Of a DNA stretch of 64,000 nt, positions 53,755 to 60,719 are shown in pieces (position 1 is the stretch's first letter; each line of letters begins with the position of its first letter). Under the pieces are notes generated by a model. That model was not told the DNA's origin, ran no database searches, and was given only the letters and a program-made list of their open reading frames with translations. The stretch spans positions 186,001-250,000 of the forward strand of contig NZ_NSGE01000003.1 of assembly GCF_002294985.1 (NCBI RefSeq). The letters are read 5' to 3'. This DNA comes from Mesorhizobium sp. WSM3862. GTDB taxonomy: Bacteria > Pseudomonadota > Alphaproteobacteria > Rhizobiales > Rhizobiaceae. The position numbers and the translations under genes are program-made.

Positions 53755-54026
53755 TCGCCCCTCCCCAGTTCAGCTCGACGCTCGGCGCTGGCCTTGGTGT
53801 GGCGGTCGCATTCCGCCGGCGTGTAAAGGCCGATCGCGCAGCCTGGCGCCATCGTCTTGTCGATCTTGTCCTGATCGGCCAGCGTCTTGCCCCGCGCGCC
53901 CGCGAGGCTGTTACCGATGGCCGCCCGCAGCGCCGGCGCACCGTTGATGCCGGAAGTCGTACACGCCGCCAGCGTCGATGCAGTCGTCAAAAGACATGCG
54001 AGCATCAATGCCCTTTGTGATTCCAT
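53751..54026 (-). CDS. Rz1-like outer-membrane spanin lipoprotein
   Basis: A 91-residue lipoprotein: MESQRALMLACLLTTASTLAAC with a lipobox LAAC, then a short Ala/Gly/Lys-rich part ending ASAERRAELGRGE. It starts inside the Rz-like gene in a different frame (116-bp overlap), the classic Rz/Rz1 arrangement of tailed phages. Predicted to sit in the outer membrane and join the inner-membrane Rz-like protein to disrupt the outer membrane at lysis. It also has two other cysteines (PGCAIGLYTPAEC). Confidence 0.68.
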   Translation of the reverse strand: MESQRALMLACLLTTASTLAACTTSGINGAPALRAAIGNSLAGARGKTLADQDKIDKTMAPGCAIGLYTPAECDRHTKASAERRAELGRGE

Positions 54027-54204
54027 CCCGATTGTCCTTTTCGATCTTGACGCGGACCTCTTCGGCGCCGCGGTGCTTGATGACTTCGTAAGCGGTGAAA
54101 GCGGCGCCCGAGACGATCGCCGCAATGGCCGCCCAGGCGATAGCGCCGGCCACCAGGCGCGAGGCGCCGAGGCGGCCGACAAGCAGGCTGATCAGGACGC
54201 TCAC
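53911..54204 (-). CDS. Rz-like inner-membrane spanin
   Basis: A 97-residue protein starting at a GTG (54204) that overlaps the stop of the 36-aa membrane protein (GTGA). An N-terminal membrane helix (LVAGAIAWAAIAAIVSGAAF) is followed by a charged segment (HRGAEEVRVKIEKDNRDG) and a short C-terminal part with two cysteines. The overlap with the lipoprotein gene in another frame and the position behind the endolysin support a spanin (Rz) role. The longer frame to 54606 is a shadow of the endolysin gene. Confidence 0.6.
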   Translation of the reverse strand: MSVLISLLVGRLGASRLVAGAIAWAAIAAIVSGAAFTAYEVIKHRGAEEVRVKIEKDNRDGITKGIDARMSFDDCIDAGGVYDFRHQRCAGAAGGHR

Positions 54205-54311
54205 AGCAGCCACCAGATGAGGAAGCCGGCGATGAGAGCCAGGCTTACGGCAGCGACTGTGCGCAGGGCGCGAGCGAGGATCACTGCAAAGACGGAAGCG
54301 AGGTTCTCCAT
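54201..54311 (-). CDS. 36-residue membrane protein in the lysis cassette (holin candidate)
   Basis: A frame too short for normal gene finding: it starts with the ATG at 54311, overlapping the endolysin stop (TAATG), and its TGA overlaps the GTG of the Rz-like gene. The product MENLASVFAVILARALRTVA continues with a strongly hydrophobic end, SLALIAGFLIWWLL. Chained start/stop overlaps on both sides argue that it is translated. A role as small holin or holin regulator is inferred from position. Confidence 0.62.
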   Translation of the reverse strand: MENLASVFAVILARALRTVAAVSLALIAGFLIWWLL

Positions 54312-55162
54312 TACGTCGCCTCAGCCCCAAGAGCCGCGGCGAGCCGCTTCGCCCTGCGGTTCGCATACCAGCGCCAGGCGAGACCGCCGATCGCGAGCAG
54401 CGCACTTGCGATTGCCAGGACGACGACCACCTTGCCGATCCATTCGCTGGTGTAGGACAACGGCGAAAGCTGGTTCTGCAGATCATACAGATAGCCGGAA
54501 ATGCCAAGCCCGCCGGCACCGGCGCCGGTTGCCGCATCGGCCGGTGCGGGCGATGGGGCAGCCTTGGCATCCTCGATAAAGCCTTTCGCCTGGCCGCCGT
54601 CGACAAAGCTCGCCGTCAGCGGCGTGAGGCCGGTTGCCCAAGCTTGGCCGATCGAGCGGATTTCCGCGACGCGACATGACCAGCCGCGGCCGAACACCGG
54701 CCACGTCTTCAAGTGCTGCAGGAAGGTCAGGCGCTGATCGCAGATCCGGTCGATCAGGGCATCGTGGTCGTTGCAGGCCTGGACGGCCGCAATCGTGCCG
54801 AGCCCCATGACGCCGTCGAGCCGGCCCTTGTAGAGCGGCCCGAGCGCGCGCTGCAGCCAGATAATCGACTGCTTCGGACCGGAGTTCACCGCACCGTCGA
54901 AGACGACATAGTCGACCCCGGCCGGCAGTCGGTCGCCCTTCACCGCGTCCCAGTATTGGCGATCGTAGATGTCGAAGAGTTCCTGGCTGGTGATGCTCTT
55001 CACGGACCGAGGCGCCAGCCCCTTGCTCCTGCGATAGGCGTCATAGACCCTTTGGGTCACACCCTTCATCGTTGCGCCGCCCGGGTCGGCCGGGTGGTTG
55101 CTGTAGGCACCCTCATGCGCGAGCACGCGGGCGAGCGATTCCTGCTCGCGAGATGCGGTCAT
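54311..55162 (-). CDS. Phage endolysin: GH108 N-acetylmuramidase with C-terminal membrane anchor
   Basis: A 283-residue lysozyme-like endolysin that cuts the glycan backbone of peptidoglycan. The GH108 domain opens with the catalytic Glu E17 in LAHEGAYSNHPADPGGATMK and GVTQRVYDAYR; a peptidoglycan_binding_3-like region follows (GPLYKGRLDGVMGLGTIAAV). An Ala/Pro/Gly linker near residues 198-222 leads to a C-terminal membrane helix (VVVVLAIASALLAIGGLAW) and a basic tail. The C-terminal anchor is unusual among phage endolysins. AAAGGAAA ribosome site upstream of the ATG. Confidence 0.88.
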   Translation of the reverse strand: MTASREQESLARVLAHEGAYSNHPADPGGATMKGVTQRVYDAYRRSKGLAPRSVKSITSQELFDIYDRQYWDAVKGDRLPAGVDYVVFDGAVNSGPKQSIIWLQRALGPLYKGRLDGVMGLGTIAAVQACNDHDALIDRICDQRLTFLQHLKTWPVFGRGWSCRVAEIRSIGQAWATGLTPLTASFVDGGQAKGFIEDAKAAPSPAPADAATGAGAGGLGISGYLYDLQNQLSPLSYTSEWIGKVVVVLAIASALLAIGGLAWRWYANRRAKRLAAALGAEAT

Positions 55163-55236
55163 GAATTTTTCCTTTGCGCTGGGAACTTTCCTGCCCGCCG
55201 GCGATTGAGGGGCGCGGCGGCAGGGGGATTTCCGGA

Positions 55237-55482
55237 TTGGATTGTTTCAGGAAGCTCGAGGCGCTGATCGACGCCGGCGGCGCCAACGCGGTAGGAGAGG
55301 CGCGTGCGCTTCTCGCTCAGCTCAAAGATAAGTCGCAGGGACTGGCTGAGGCGGTCGACGAATTCCTGCTCGATATGATGACGCTGGATTTCCTGCTCGA
55401 ATCCGAGCGGGAAGCATTCCAGAACTCGGCACGCCGACTGGCGCATCGGCGGCTGACGATGGTGAGGCTGCTCTCGACCTAG
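55237..55482 (+). CDS. Candidate small helical protein, opposite strand inside the late operon
   Basis: A rightward frame that looks coding by composition: LEALIDAGGANAVGEARALL, LKDKSQGLAEAVDEFLLDMM and SEREAFQNSARRLAHRRLTM form amphipathic helices, and codon choice is GC-rich at third positions. A TTG at 55237 with AGGGGG upstream could start it; the frame is open to 55174. It is convergent with gene D (4-bp overlap of ends) and back to back with the endolysin start. The leftward frame in the same place shows no protein-like features. Confidence 0.45.
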   Translation: MDCFRKLEALIDAGGANAVGEARALLAQLKDKSQGLAEAVDEFLLDMMTLDFLLESEREAFQNSARRLAHRRLTMVRLLST

Positions 55483-56495
55483 CGGCTGTCCGTCCCGGCC
55501 GAGCCCTGCGGGTTGCCAAGCGAGATCTGCGTGGTGTAGCCGCTGCCGCGGTCGAGCGTGTCGGTGATCGAGGCGATCGTGTAGCTGCCGTCGACGCCGG
55601 CGCGCAGCTGGATCACGGCCGTGCCTTCCGGCTCGGCGGAAGGCTCGCCCTCGATGGTGATCGTGCCGGAGCCCTTCTGCCGGGCGGCGTCGATACGATC
55701 GGAATCGGCGCGGGTCCGCGCCGCGGTGGCGTCCGGCTCCATGAAGCGCAGCACGTCTTCAGGCTCGACATCGTCGCCGGTCTCGACCTCTTCGATCACC
55801 TGCCTGGCTCTATGCAAGTCGTACCAGCGGCCTTTCTTCTTCTTGAAGCGCGGCCGGTCGGTCGCCGGCGTCAGGCCGCTCGCCGAAATCACCATGCCGC
55901 GGGTGATGACGACGGTCGGCAGCGGCTGGCCTGTCGCCGAGACGCCCTGGTTACGCGGCACGAAGCCAGCCTGCGATCCCTTGATGGCAAACGTCGCGCC
56001 GTGCTCGCGCGCAAGCCGGTCGGCGAAGGCGAAGAAGCTTTCGTTGTCCTGCGCTTCATATTCCAGCTGCCGGCCGGCAAGCGAGGAATGCACCTTGATC
56101 GACAGACCGGCGTCGACGGCAGCGTCCTTGAGGACCCGTCCGAGCGTTGTCTTTTCCCAATGGCGGTCGGTCGGCTGCTTGACCTGGCCTTTGAGGCTGG
56201 CCGAGCGCGCAGTGACCGTCAGAACGCTGCCGGAGCCGCGATCAAGAGACCAGTCGGAGGTGTCGACCTCGCCTTCGAAGCGGCGCATCGCGCCGCCTGC
56301 CCAGCCGAGCTCGATCGACACCGGCGTGCCGGTCTTGGGAAACCGGACCGCCGCGTCCTTGTCATCCAGCGTGAACGTCGCCGACTGCGTCGCCTCGGAG
56401 CCGCTCTTGGTGATGGACAGCGAAATCAGCAGCGGCACGAAGCGGGAGGTGACGTCCTGCCCGCCAACCAGGACGCGGAAATGACCTTTTCTCAT
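55479..56495 (-). CDS. Phage tail protein D (late control D family, tail hub)
   Basis: A 338-residue member of the P2 D / late control D family, the baseplate hub protein of contractile tails. N-terminal FRVLVGGQDVTSRFVPLLIS and LSITKSGSEATQSATFTLDD, EHGATFAIKGSQAGFVPRNQ in the middle, and a C-terminal DGSYTIASITDTLDRGSGYT match the family. It follows gene X on the same strand, separated by an 81-bp repeat-containing spacer. Confidence 0.9.
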   Translation of the reverse strand: MRKGHFRVLVGGQDVTSRFVPLLISLSITKSGSEATQSATFTLDDKDAAVRFPKTGTPVSIELGWAGGAMRRFEGEVDTSDWSLDRGSGSVLTVTARSASLKGQVKQPTDRHWEKTTLGRVLKDAAVDAGLSIKVHSSLAGRQLEYEAQDNESFFAFADRLAREHGATFAIKGSQAGFVPRNQGVSATGQPLPTVVITRGMVISASGLTPATDRPRFKKKKGRWYDLHRARQVIEEVETGDDVEPEDVLRFMEPDATAARTRADSDRIDAARQKGSGTITIEGEPSAEPEGTAVIQLRAGVDGSYTIASITDTLDRGSGYTTQISLGNPQGSAGTDSR

Positions 56496-56499
56496 TTTG

Positions 56500-56574
56500 C
56501 CTCACGCGCCGCAGGGGCTCCGGCGGGGCGCGGCACAGGCCGCAACCCCGGCGGGCTTGCGGGCTTTCGCCCGC
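56500..56574. repeat. Intergenic GC-rich repeat, copy A (inverted relative to 60622-60715)
   Basis: Shares a perfect 21-bp core with copy B in inverted orientation (56516-56536 against 60661-60681), plus a 20-bp block GGGCTTGCGGGCTTCGCCCG (one extra T here). It contains small self-complementary parts such as GCGGGC-TTT-CGCCCGC. It fills the spacer between X and D. Confidence 0.82.
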
Positions 56575-56576
56575 TG

Positions 56577-56807
56577 TCATTCGAAGAGATCGATTACTGG
56601 CTTAGGGGCCGCGCCTTCAGCCGCCATTTCCGCCGGTGTCATCACGGTCACGATTCGACCAACGGGGAGATATGGACCGGACCGGGCAAGATCTTGGTTA
56701 AGGGCGAAGGTCTTCGCCACCATGCCGGAGAAGACCTTGCGGTAATGGCGCGCCAGGAGGCCGGACAGCGTCGTGCCCTCCGTCCTGACGGTGACGGTCT
56801 CTGTCAT
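56577..56807 (-). CDS. Phage tail protein X
   Basis: A 76-residue LysM-like tail protein of the P2 X family: MTETVTVRTEGTTLSGLLAR, HYRKVFSGMVAKTFALNQDL and YLPVGRIVTVMTP. The ATG at 56807 is used; the TTG at 56822 would add five residues. Between a response-regulator gene upstream and gene D downstream. Protein X is part of the tail tip/hub in this tail type. Confidence 0.87.
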   Translation of the reverse strand: MTETVTVRTEGTTLSGLLARHYRKVFSGMVAKTFALNQDLARSGPYLPVGRIVTVMTPAEMAAEGAAPKPVIDLFE

Positions 56808-56836
56808 GACGATATCTTCCAAGATTGGTAGTTGCT

Positions 56837-57226
56837 CTAGTTCTTGGCTACCGGCGGCTGCTCATTAAGCAGCGTAGCCAGAGCGGTTATGACCTGCGGC
56901 ATGAAAAAAGGCTTAGCAATCATAATGCTGTTGGGAACGCCTTCTGCAGGCCAGTGAATGGCGCTGTCACCGCTCACATAAATTACTGGCATGGTTGGAT
57001 TGGCTTCGCGAACGAGTCGCGCCAAATCCCACCCCGATTTGCCCGGTCCCAGCCGAATATCGGTGATGAGCGCCTTGAACTTTTCGGGCTTGGCATCGAA
57101 GGCGCTGAGAGCTTCTTCAGCATTCCTGCTGCTAAGCACGGTGAAGCCCGCTTCCTCTAATGCGGTTTCGATTTCCAAGAGGATGAGAGGTTCGTCTTCA
57201 ACGACCAGAATCGTGCCGCCGCCCAT
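56837..57226 (-). CDS. CheY-like single-domain response regulator inside the tail operon
   Basis: A 129-residue receiver-only response regulator: acidic pocket E10-D11 in VVEDEP, phosphorylation site D56 in LITDIRLG, the conserved Ser in YVSGDS and Lys in IAKPFF. No output domain. It sits between the U and X tail genes on the same strand, where no phage function for it is known, and its base composition is visibly more A/T-rich than the neighbouring tail genes, as expected for a later-acquired cargo gene (moron). A GAAGGGA ribosome site precedes the ATG at 57226. Its kinase partner is unknown. Confidence 0.9.
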   Translation of the reverse strand: MGGGTILVVEDEPLILLEIETALEEAGFTVLSSRNAEEALSAFDAKPEKFKALITDIRLGPGKSGWDLARLVREANPTMPVIYVSGDSAIHWPAEGVPNSIMIAKPFFMPQVITALATLLNEQPPVAKN

Positions 57227-57306
57227 AATGTCCCTTCCCTCATTTGGTCTACTACGCTCTTGATAGCGGTTCGGTTCCAAGGAAAGTAATCGTTTTCGCG
57301 CGCCTT

Positions 57307-57726
57307 TTAGCCGAGCAGCGAGAACAGCGAGGCGAAGAAGTCGCTCGCCGCCGGTACCGCCGACTTCTGCATCTTGACGGTGATATCGACGACCTGGCCG
57401 ACGCCGTCGCGATCGAGGAAGGTGTGCTCGTCATTGACCGACTGGACGACATAGAAGCCGAACACGCTGCCGTCGCCGCGGGTCACCAGTTGCGGCGTGC
57501 CCGCGAGTTGGGCGTTGCGCAGGATGTTCAGCGTGCCAAGGCCGCCGAGCTTCGAGGGGATCAGGCGGCCGGAAACGGTGAGCGTCTCGAACCCGACGCC
57601 GACATCTTCGAGAGGCGGCATCGCGCCGACCACCGGCTTCTCGGCATAGTCATGCGTCGTCTCGCGCACATGCGTGTCGATGTTGAAGGCGAGATCGCAT
57701 TCCACCAGACCGATCTTCATCAGCAT
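57307..57726 (-). CDS. Phage tail protein U
   Basis: A 139-residue P2 U-like tail protein: KIGLVECDLAFNIDTHVRET, TLTVSGRLIPSKLGGLGTLN and GFYVVQSVNDEHTFLDRDG match the family. It overlaps the tape-measure stop by 1 bp (57726) and ends with FFASLFSLLG. Protein U is thought to close the tail tube during assembly of contractile tails. Confidence 0.85.
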   Translation of the reverse strand: MLMKIGLVECDLAFNIDTHVRETTHDYAEKPVVGAMPPLEDVGVGFETLTVSGRLIPSKLGGLGTLNILRNAQLAGTPQLVTRGDGSVFGFYVVQSVNDEHTFLDRDGVGQVVDITVKMQKSAVPAASDFFASLFSLLG

Positions 57727-59675
57727 CAGCGCGGCCCTCCAAAGTCGATCGCTTGCCCGCGCGTGTCGGACTGCACCTGCTGGCCCGTCGTCCTGCCGCC
57801 CAGCGAGCCGACCGGCCGCATCAGGTCCGTTTTGGCCGAAGACAGGAAGCCGCTGACGCCGGCGATGAAGGCTGCGGCCGCGCTCTTGCCGAAGGCTGAC
57901 CCAGTCCCGGCGACGCCGGAGCTGAAGGTCTGCGCCGCATTCTGGCCTGCCTGCGTGCCGCCTGCGGCGATCTTGTCGCCGGCATCCGCGCCGCCGGACT
58001 GCAGCCGGTGCTCGAATTCATCGGCGTCGAAGCCCGCCACATTGTCGCCGATACCGGGAAGGCCGGGCTTCGGGGGCACGTAGGTCTGCCGGCTCCTGGC
58101 CGGCGCGTGACGGCCTTCGACGATGGCCTGAAACTGTCGCTCGGCAGCGCTCATTTCCTCCCACCGCTTCGGGCGCGCGGTCGGTACCGGGGTCGAGGAT
58201 CCCATGCCGGTGTTCGGCTCGCGCGTCAGCCGGTCTTCGAGAATCTTCATCTGCAGCGCATCGAAGACGCTCTTGATCTCGCCTCGGCCGAGCTGCGCCA
58301 AGGCGTCGCGAAAAGCCTTCTCACCGGAGGCGCCTGTGAAGCGATCGAAGAACCCCAATTCGGGATGCTGCTTGTTGTAGCGATCCTTGAATTCGGCGGC
58401 ATAAGCCAGAGGATCGCGGCCGCTTCCACGCAAAGCCTCGTAGCCCTTGTCGACGGCCATTATGTCGGACAGGCGATTGTTGACCGCTTCGAGCGCCGGG
58501 TTGAGCGCCCTGCCCGACAGGTCGCCAAGCGCGGTCGCGGCCTTTTGGATGTTGTTGATCAGCTGCTGCCAGTTGCCTTCGGAATCTTCGGTGATCTGGG
58601 CAAAGTCCTTTGCCACGGTGCCGGACGCACTGCCAAGCGCATCCAGATGCTTCTTCAGCTCCGGCATCTGCGTCAGCAGCGCGCGCATGCCTTGCTGCAT
58701 CTGGATGTCGGTGAAGATCAGCGGCAGCTTCGACAGGTCGCCCTTGAGCGCCTTCTGCGTCTGCGCGACCAGGGTTTGGATGACGTCGCCTCCTTCCTTG
58801 CGCGTCCTGTCCAGCTCCTTACGGATGTCGATGTTATACTTCTTGAAGTTGTTGGCGACCTCGTTGCCATAGGCCTTCTGCAGGATGTTGGAGAAGTTGG
58901 TCGCGGCCTCGGCCGAAGATCCGGTCTGGTTGCGCACGATCTCCAGCATGGCGGCCAGGCGCTTCAGGCCCTCGGTGCCCTTGTAGCCGAGCGCCGCGAA
59001 GGCCGGCGCGATGGCCGGCAGCTCCGCCGCCATGTCCTTCAACTCGAACTTGCCGGCCTTGCCCTCGAAAGCGAGGATGTCGAAGGCTTGCTGCATCTTG
59101 TCGGCGGTGATGCCGAGCGAATTGGCGAGCGCGTCCGCAGTGAGAGCGATGTCGGACATTTCGGAGCCTGAGGCCTGCGCCGTGCGGGCGACCGACGGCA
59201 GGAAGGCCAGCCCCTCCTCGAGCGACCTGCCGGAGGCGATCAGCGTTTCGAGGCCCTGCACCACATTGTCGAACGGCAGCTTGGACTTGTCGGCAAGCTC
59301 CTGCAGCACGGCGATCGTCGGCTTGATAGCGGTCGCCGGCTTGTCGGCATTGATGACGATGCGCCCGATCGTGCGCTCAAGCTGCGCGTAATCGCGCGCC
59401 GTGCGGATCGCGACATAGCCGGCGGCGGCCGTGGCAATGCCGGCGGCGCGCCCGAACCGCGCCAGGTTCGCGATGCGGCTCTGGCGCTCGGCATCCTGCG
59501 CCGCCAGAAGCCGTTCCTCCGCGACCTGCGTGCGCGTCAGGCGCGTGTTGTTGCGCGCCAGGTAAACATCGCGCTCGGCCCGCTGCAGCGCCGTCAGGCT
59601 GGTGCGAGCCTTGGCGGCCGGACCCGACACGCGATCGAGCAGGCTGACGATCAGCTCCGCCGACATCCTGGACAT
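57726..59675 (-). CDS. Phage tail tape measure protein
   Basis: A 649-residue tape-measure protein that sets tail length and occupies the tube. N-terminal ELIVSLLDRVSGPAAKARTS and coiled-coil segments are followed by the TMP core (GQ-type helices such as LQELADKSKLPFDNVVQGLE, ALGYKGTEGLKRLAAMLEIV). A Gly/Ala-rich helix near the C-terminus (AAQTFSSGVAGTGSAFGKSA) precedes the end. It overlaps both neighbours (assembly chaperone and U) at start and stop. Length would correspond to a tail of roughly 100 nm by the usual 1.5 Angstrom per residue rule. Confidence 0.92.
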   Translation of the reverse strand: MSRMSAELIVSLLDRVSGPAAKARTSLTALQRAERDVYLARNNTRLTRTQVAEERLLAAQDAERQSRIANLARFGRAAGIATAAAGYVAIRTARDYAQLERTIGRIVINADKPATAIKPTIAVLQELADKSKLPFDNVVQGLETLIASGRSLEEGLAFLPSVARTAQASGSEMSDIALTADALANSLGITADKMQQAFDILAFEGKAGKFELKDMAAELPAIAPAFAALGYKGTEGLKRLAAMLEIVRNQTGSSAEAATNFSNILQKAYGNEVANNFKKYNIDIRKELDRTRKEGGDVIQTLVAQTQKALKGDLSKLPLIFTDIQMQQGMRALLTQMPELKKHLDALGSASGTVAKDFAQITEDSEGNWQQLINNIQKAATALGDLSGRALNPALEAVNNRLSDIMAVDKGYEALRGSGRDPLAYAAEFKDRYNKQHPELGFFDRFTGASGEKAFRDALAQLGRGEIKSVFDALQMKILEDRLTREPNTGMGSSTPVPTARPKRWEEMSAAERQFQAIVEGRHAPARSRQTYVPPKPGLPGIGDNVAGFDADEFEHRLQSGGADAGDKIAAGGTQAGQNAAQTFSSGVAGTGSAFGKSAAAAFIAGVSGFLSSAKTDLMRPVGSLGGRTTGQQVQSDTRGQAIDFGGPR

Positions 59676-60055
59676 CAGGCATCATCCTTCGGCGCTGCGA
59701 AGACGAATTCCGGGACCATTTGGTGGAAAATCTCCATCAAAGCCTCGGCGTCACTCCAGACGAGCTTTTTCAACACGCCGGACGGCCGCTCGCAGAGCCG
59801 CGCCATCAATTCGCGGTTGCTGATCTCGGCATTGGACCAGTCGTCGACGTCTTCCAGCAGAGGCGGCCGCATCCGGATGCGGGAGACACGTTCTCCATCG
59901 ACGGTGATCGGATGCCGCAATGGCAGGAAGCGGCAAAGGGCGTCGTCGAATTCAACCTTCGCCTCAACGTCCACCTCCTGCACCGCCGAGGCCGGTGCGG
60001 GCGCCGCTTCGTCGGCGCCCGTCATGAAGTCCTCGATCGCGTTTCTGTCGACCAT
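59675..60055 (-). CDS. Phage tail assembly chaperone (gp41/E-like)
   Basis: A 126-residue protein in the tail-assembly chaperone position between the tube and tape-measure genes. An acidic N-terminus, VEFDDALCRFLPLRHPITVD and a helical ISNRELMARLCERPSGVLKK fit the phage tail assembly (Mu gp41-like) family. The ATG at 60055 overlaps the tube stop (ATGA). In many tailed phages this gene uses a frameshift to make a longer product; here the tape-measure gene begins directly at its stop, so no room for a separate second frame was seen. Confidence 0.78.
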   Translation of the reverse strand: MVDRNAIEDFMTGADEAAPAPASAVQEVDVEAKVEFDDALCRFLPLRHPITVDGERVSRIRMRPPLLEDVDDWSNAEISNRELMARLCERPSGVLKKLVWSDAEALMEIFHQMVPEFVFAAPKDDA

Positions 60056-60588
60056 CACTCGATCCCGAGCAGCACGCGGGCCTTGGCCAGCTCATCGACG
60101 CCGAACTGCCGGCGCCGGGTGGTGAAATAGTCCCAGTAGAACCATTCCTCGTTGTCGACCGACAGTTCGTAGTGCGTCACCTCGCCGATCTGGTGATCGT
60201 GGCCGAAGGCCGAGGCGCGATCGAACGCGTCGGGCGCGATGCGGCTGACGATGCCGCGGATGACGGTCTTCGCCTGGAAGGCGTCGCCGGTCTGCTTGTT
60301 CTTCAGCACGCCATAGCCGGTGAAGTTCAGCGGCTGGTTGGTGCCGACCCCCATGGCGCGATAACTCGACTTGGCGAAGCCGGCGAGCTTGAAGGTCGGC
60401 TGCAGCGCCTTGATGGCGTTCATGCCGAACTCGACCTCGCCGGGGGCGCCGCCGCCGAGATGGGCGACGGTCACCTGCTCGAGCGTCGGCAGCCCAAGCG
60501 ACTGGAGCTTGATGTGGTTCGAATCTTCCGGGTCCTGGTCGCCGACGAAGAGGTTGACCTGTTCGAGCAGCAGCAGTTTCTCGGCCAT
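60055..60588 (-). CDS. Phage major tail tube protein (FII family)
   Basis: A 177-residue tail tube protein of the P2 FII family: EKLLLLEQVNLFVGDQDPED, KLQSLGLPTLEQVTVAHLGG, EVEFGMNAIKALQPTFKLAG, and a C-terminal strand region with DNEEWFYWDYFTTRRRQFGV. It polymerises to form the inner tube of the contractile tail. It follows the sheath gene after a 131-bp spacer containing repeat copy B. Confidence 0.93.
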   Translation of the reverse strand: MAEKLLLLEQVNLFVGDQDPEDSNHIKLQSLGLPTLEQVTVAHLGGGAPGEVEFGMNAIKALQPTFKLAGFAKSSYRAMGVGTNQPLNFTGYGVLKNKQTGDAFQAKTVIRGIVSRIAPDAFDRASAFGHDHQIGEVTHYELSVDNEEWFYWDYFTTRRRQFGVDELAKARVLLGIE

Positions 60589-60621
60589 GACTGGCGTTCC
60601 CTTTGAGAGGTTTCAGAGTGT

Positions 60622-60715
60622 ACGGGCGAAGCCCGCAAGCCCGACTGGGCGTCGCGGCTCGTGCCGCGCCCCGCCGGAGCCGCAGGCGGCGAAGCCGGGG
60701 GTGCGGGGCGTGAGG
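60622..60715. repeat. Intergenic GC-rich repeat, copy B (inverted relative to 56500-56574)
   Basis: Contains the reverse complement of the copy A core (60661-60681) and of its GGGCTTGCGGGCTTCGCCCG block (60623-60642), plus about 18 bp that copy A lacks. It fills the spacer between the sheath and tube genes. Confidence 0.82.
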
Positions 60716-60719
60716 CAGA

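Noticed and set aside
53911-54606. Long version of the Rz-like frame reaching into the endolysin gene
   Set aside because: Only the last 97 codons look like protein; the upstream part is an out-of-frame shadow of the endolysin, so a GTG start at 54204 was chosen.
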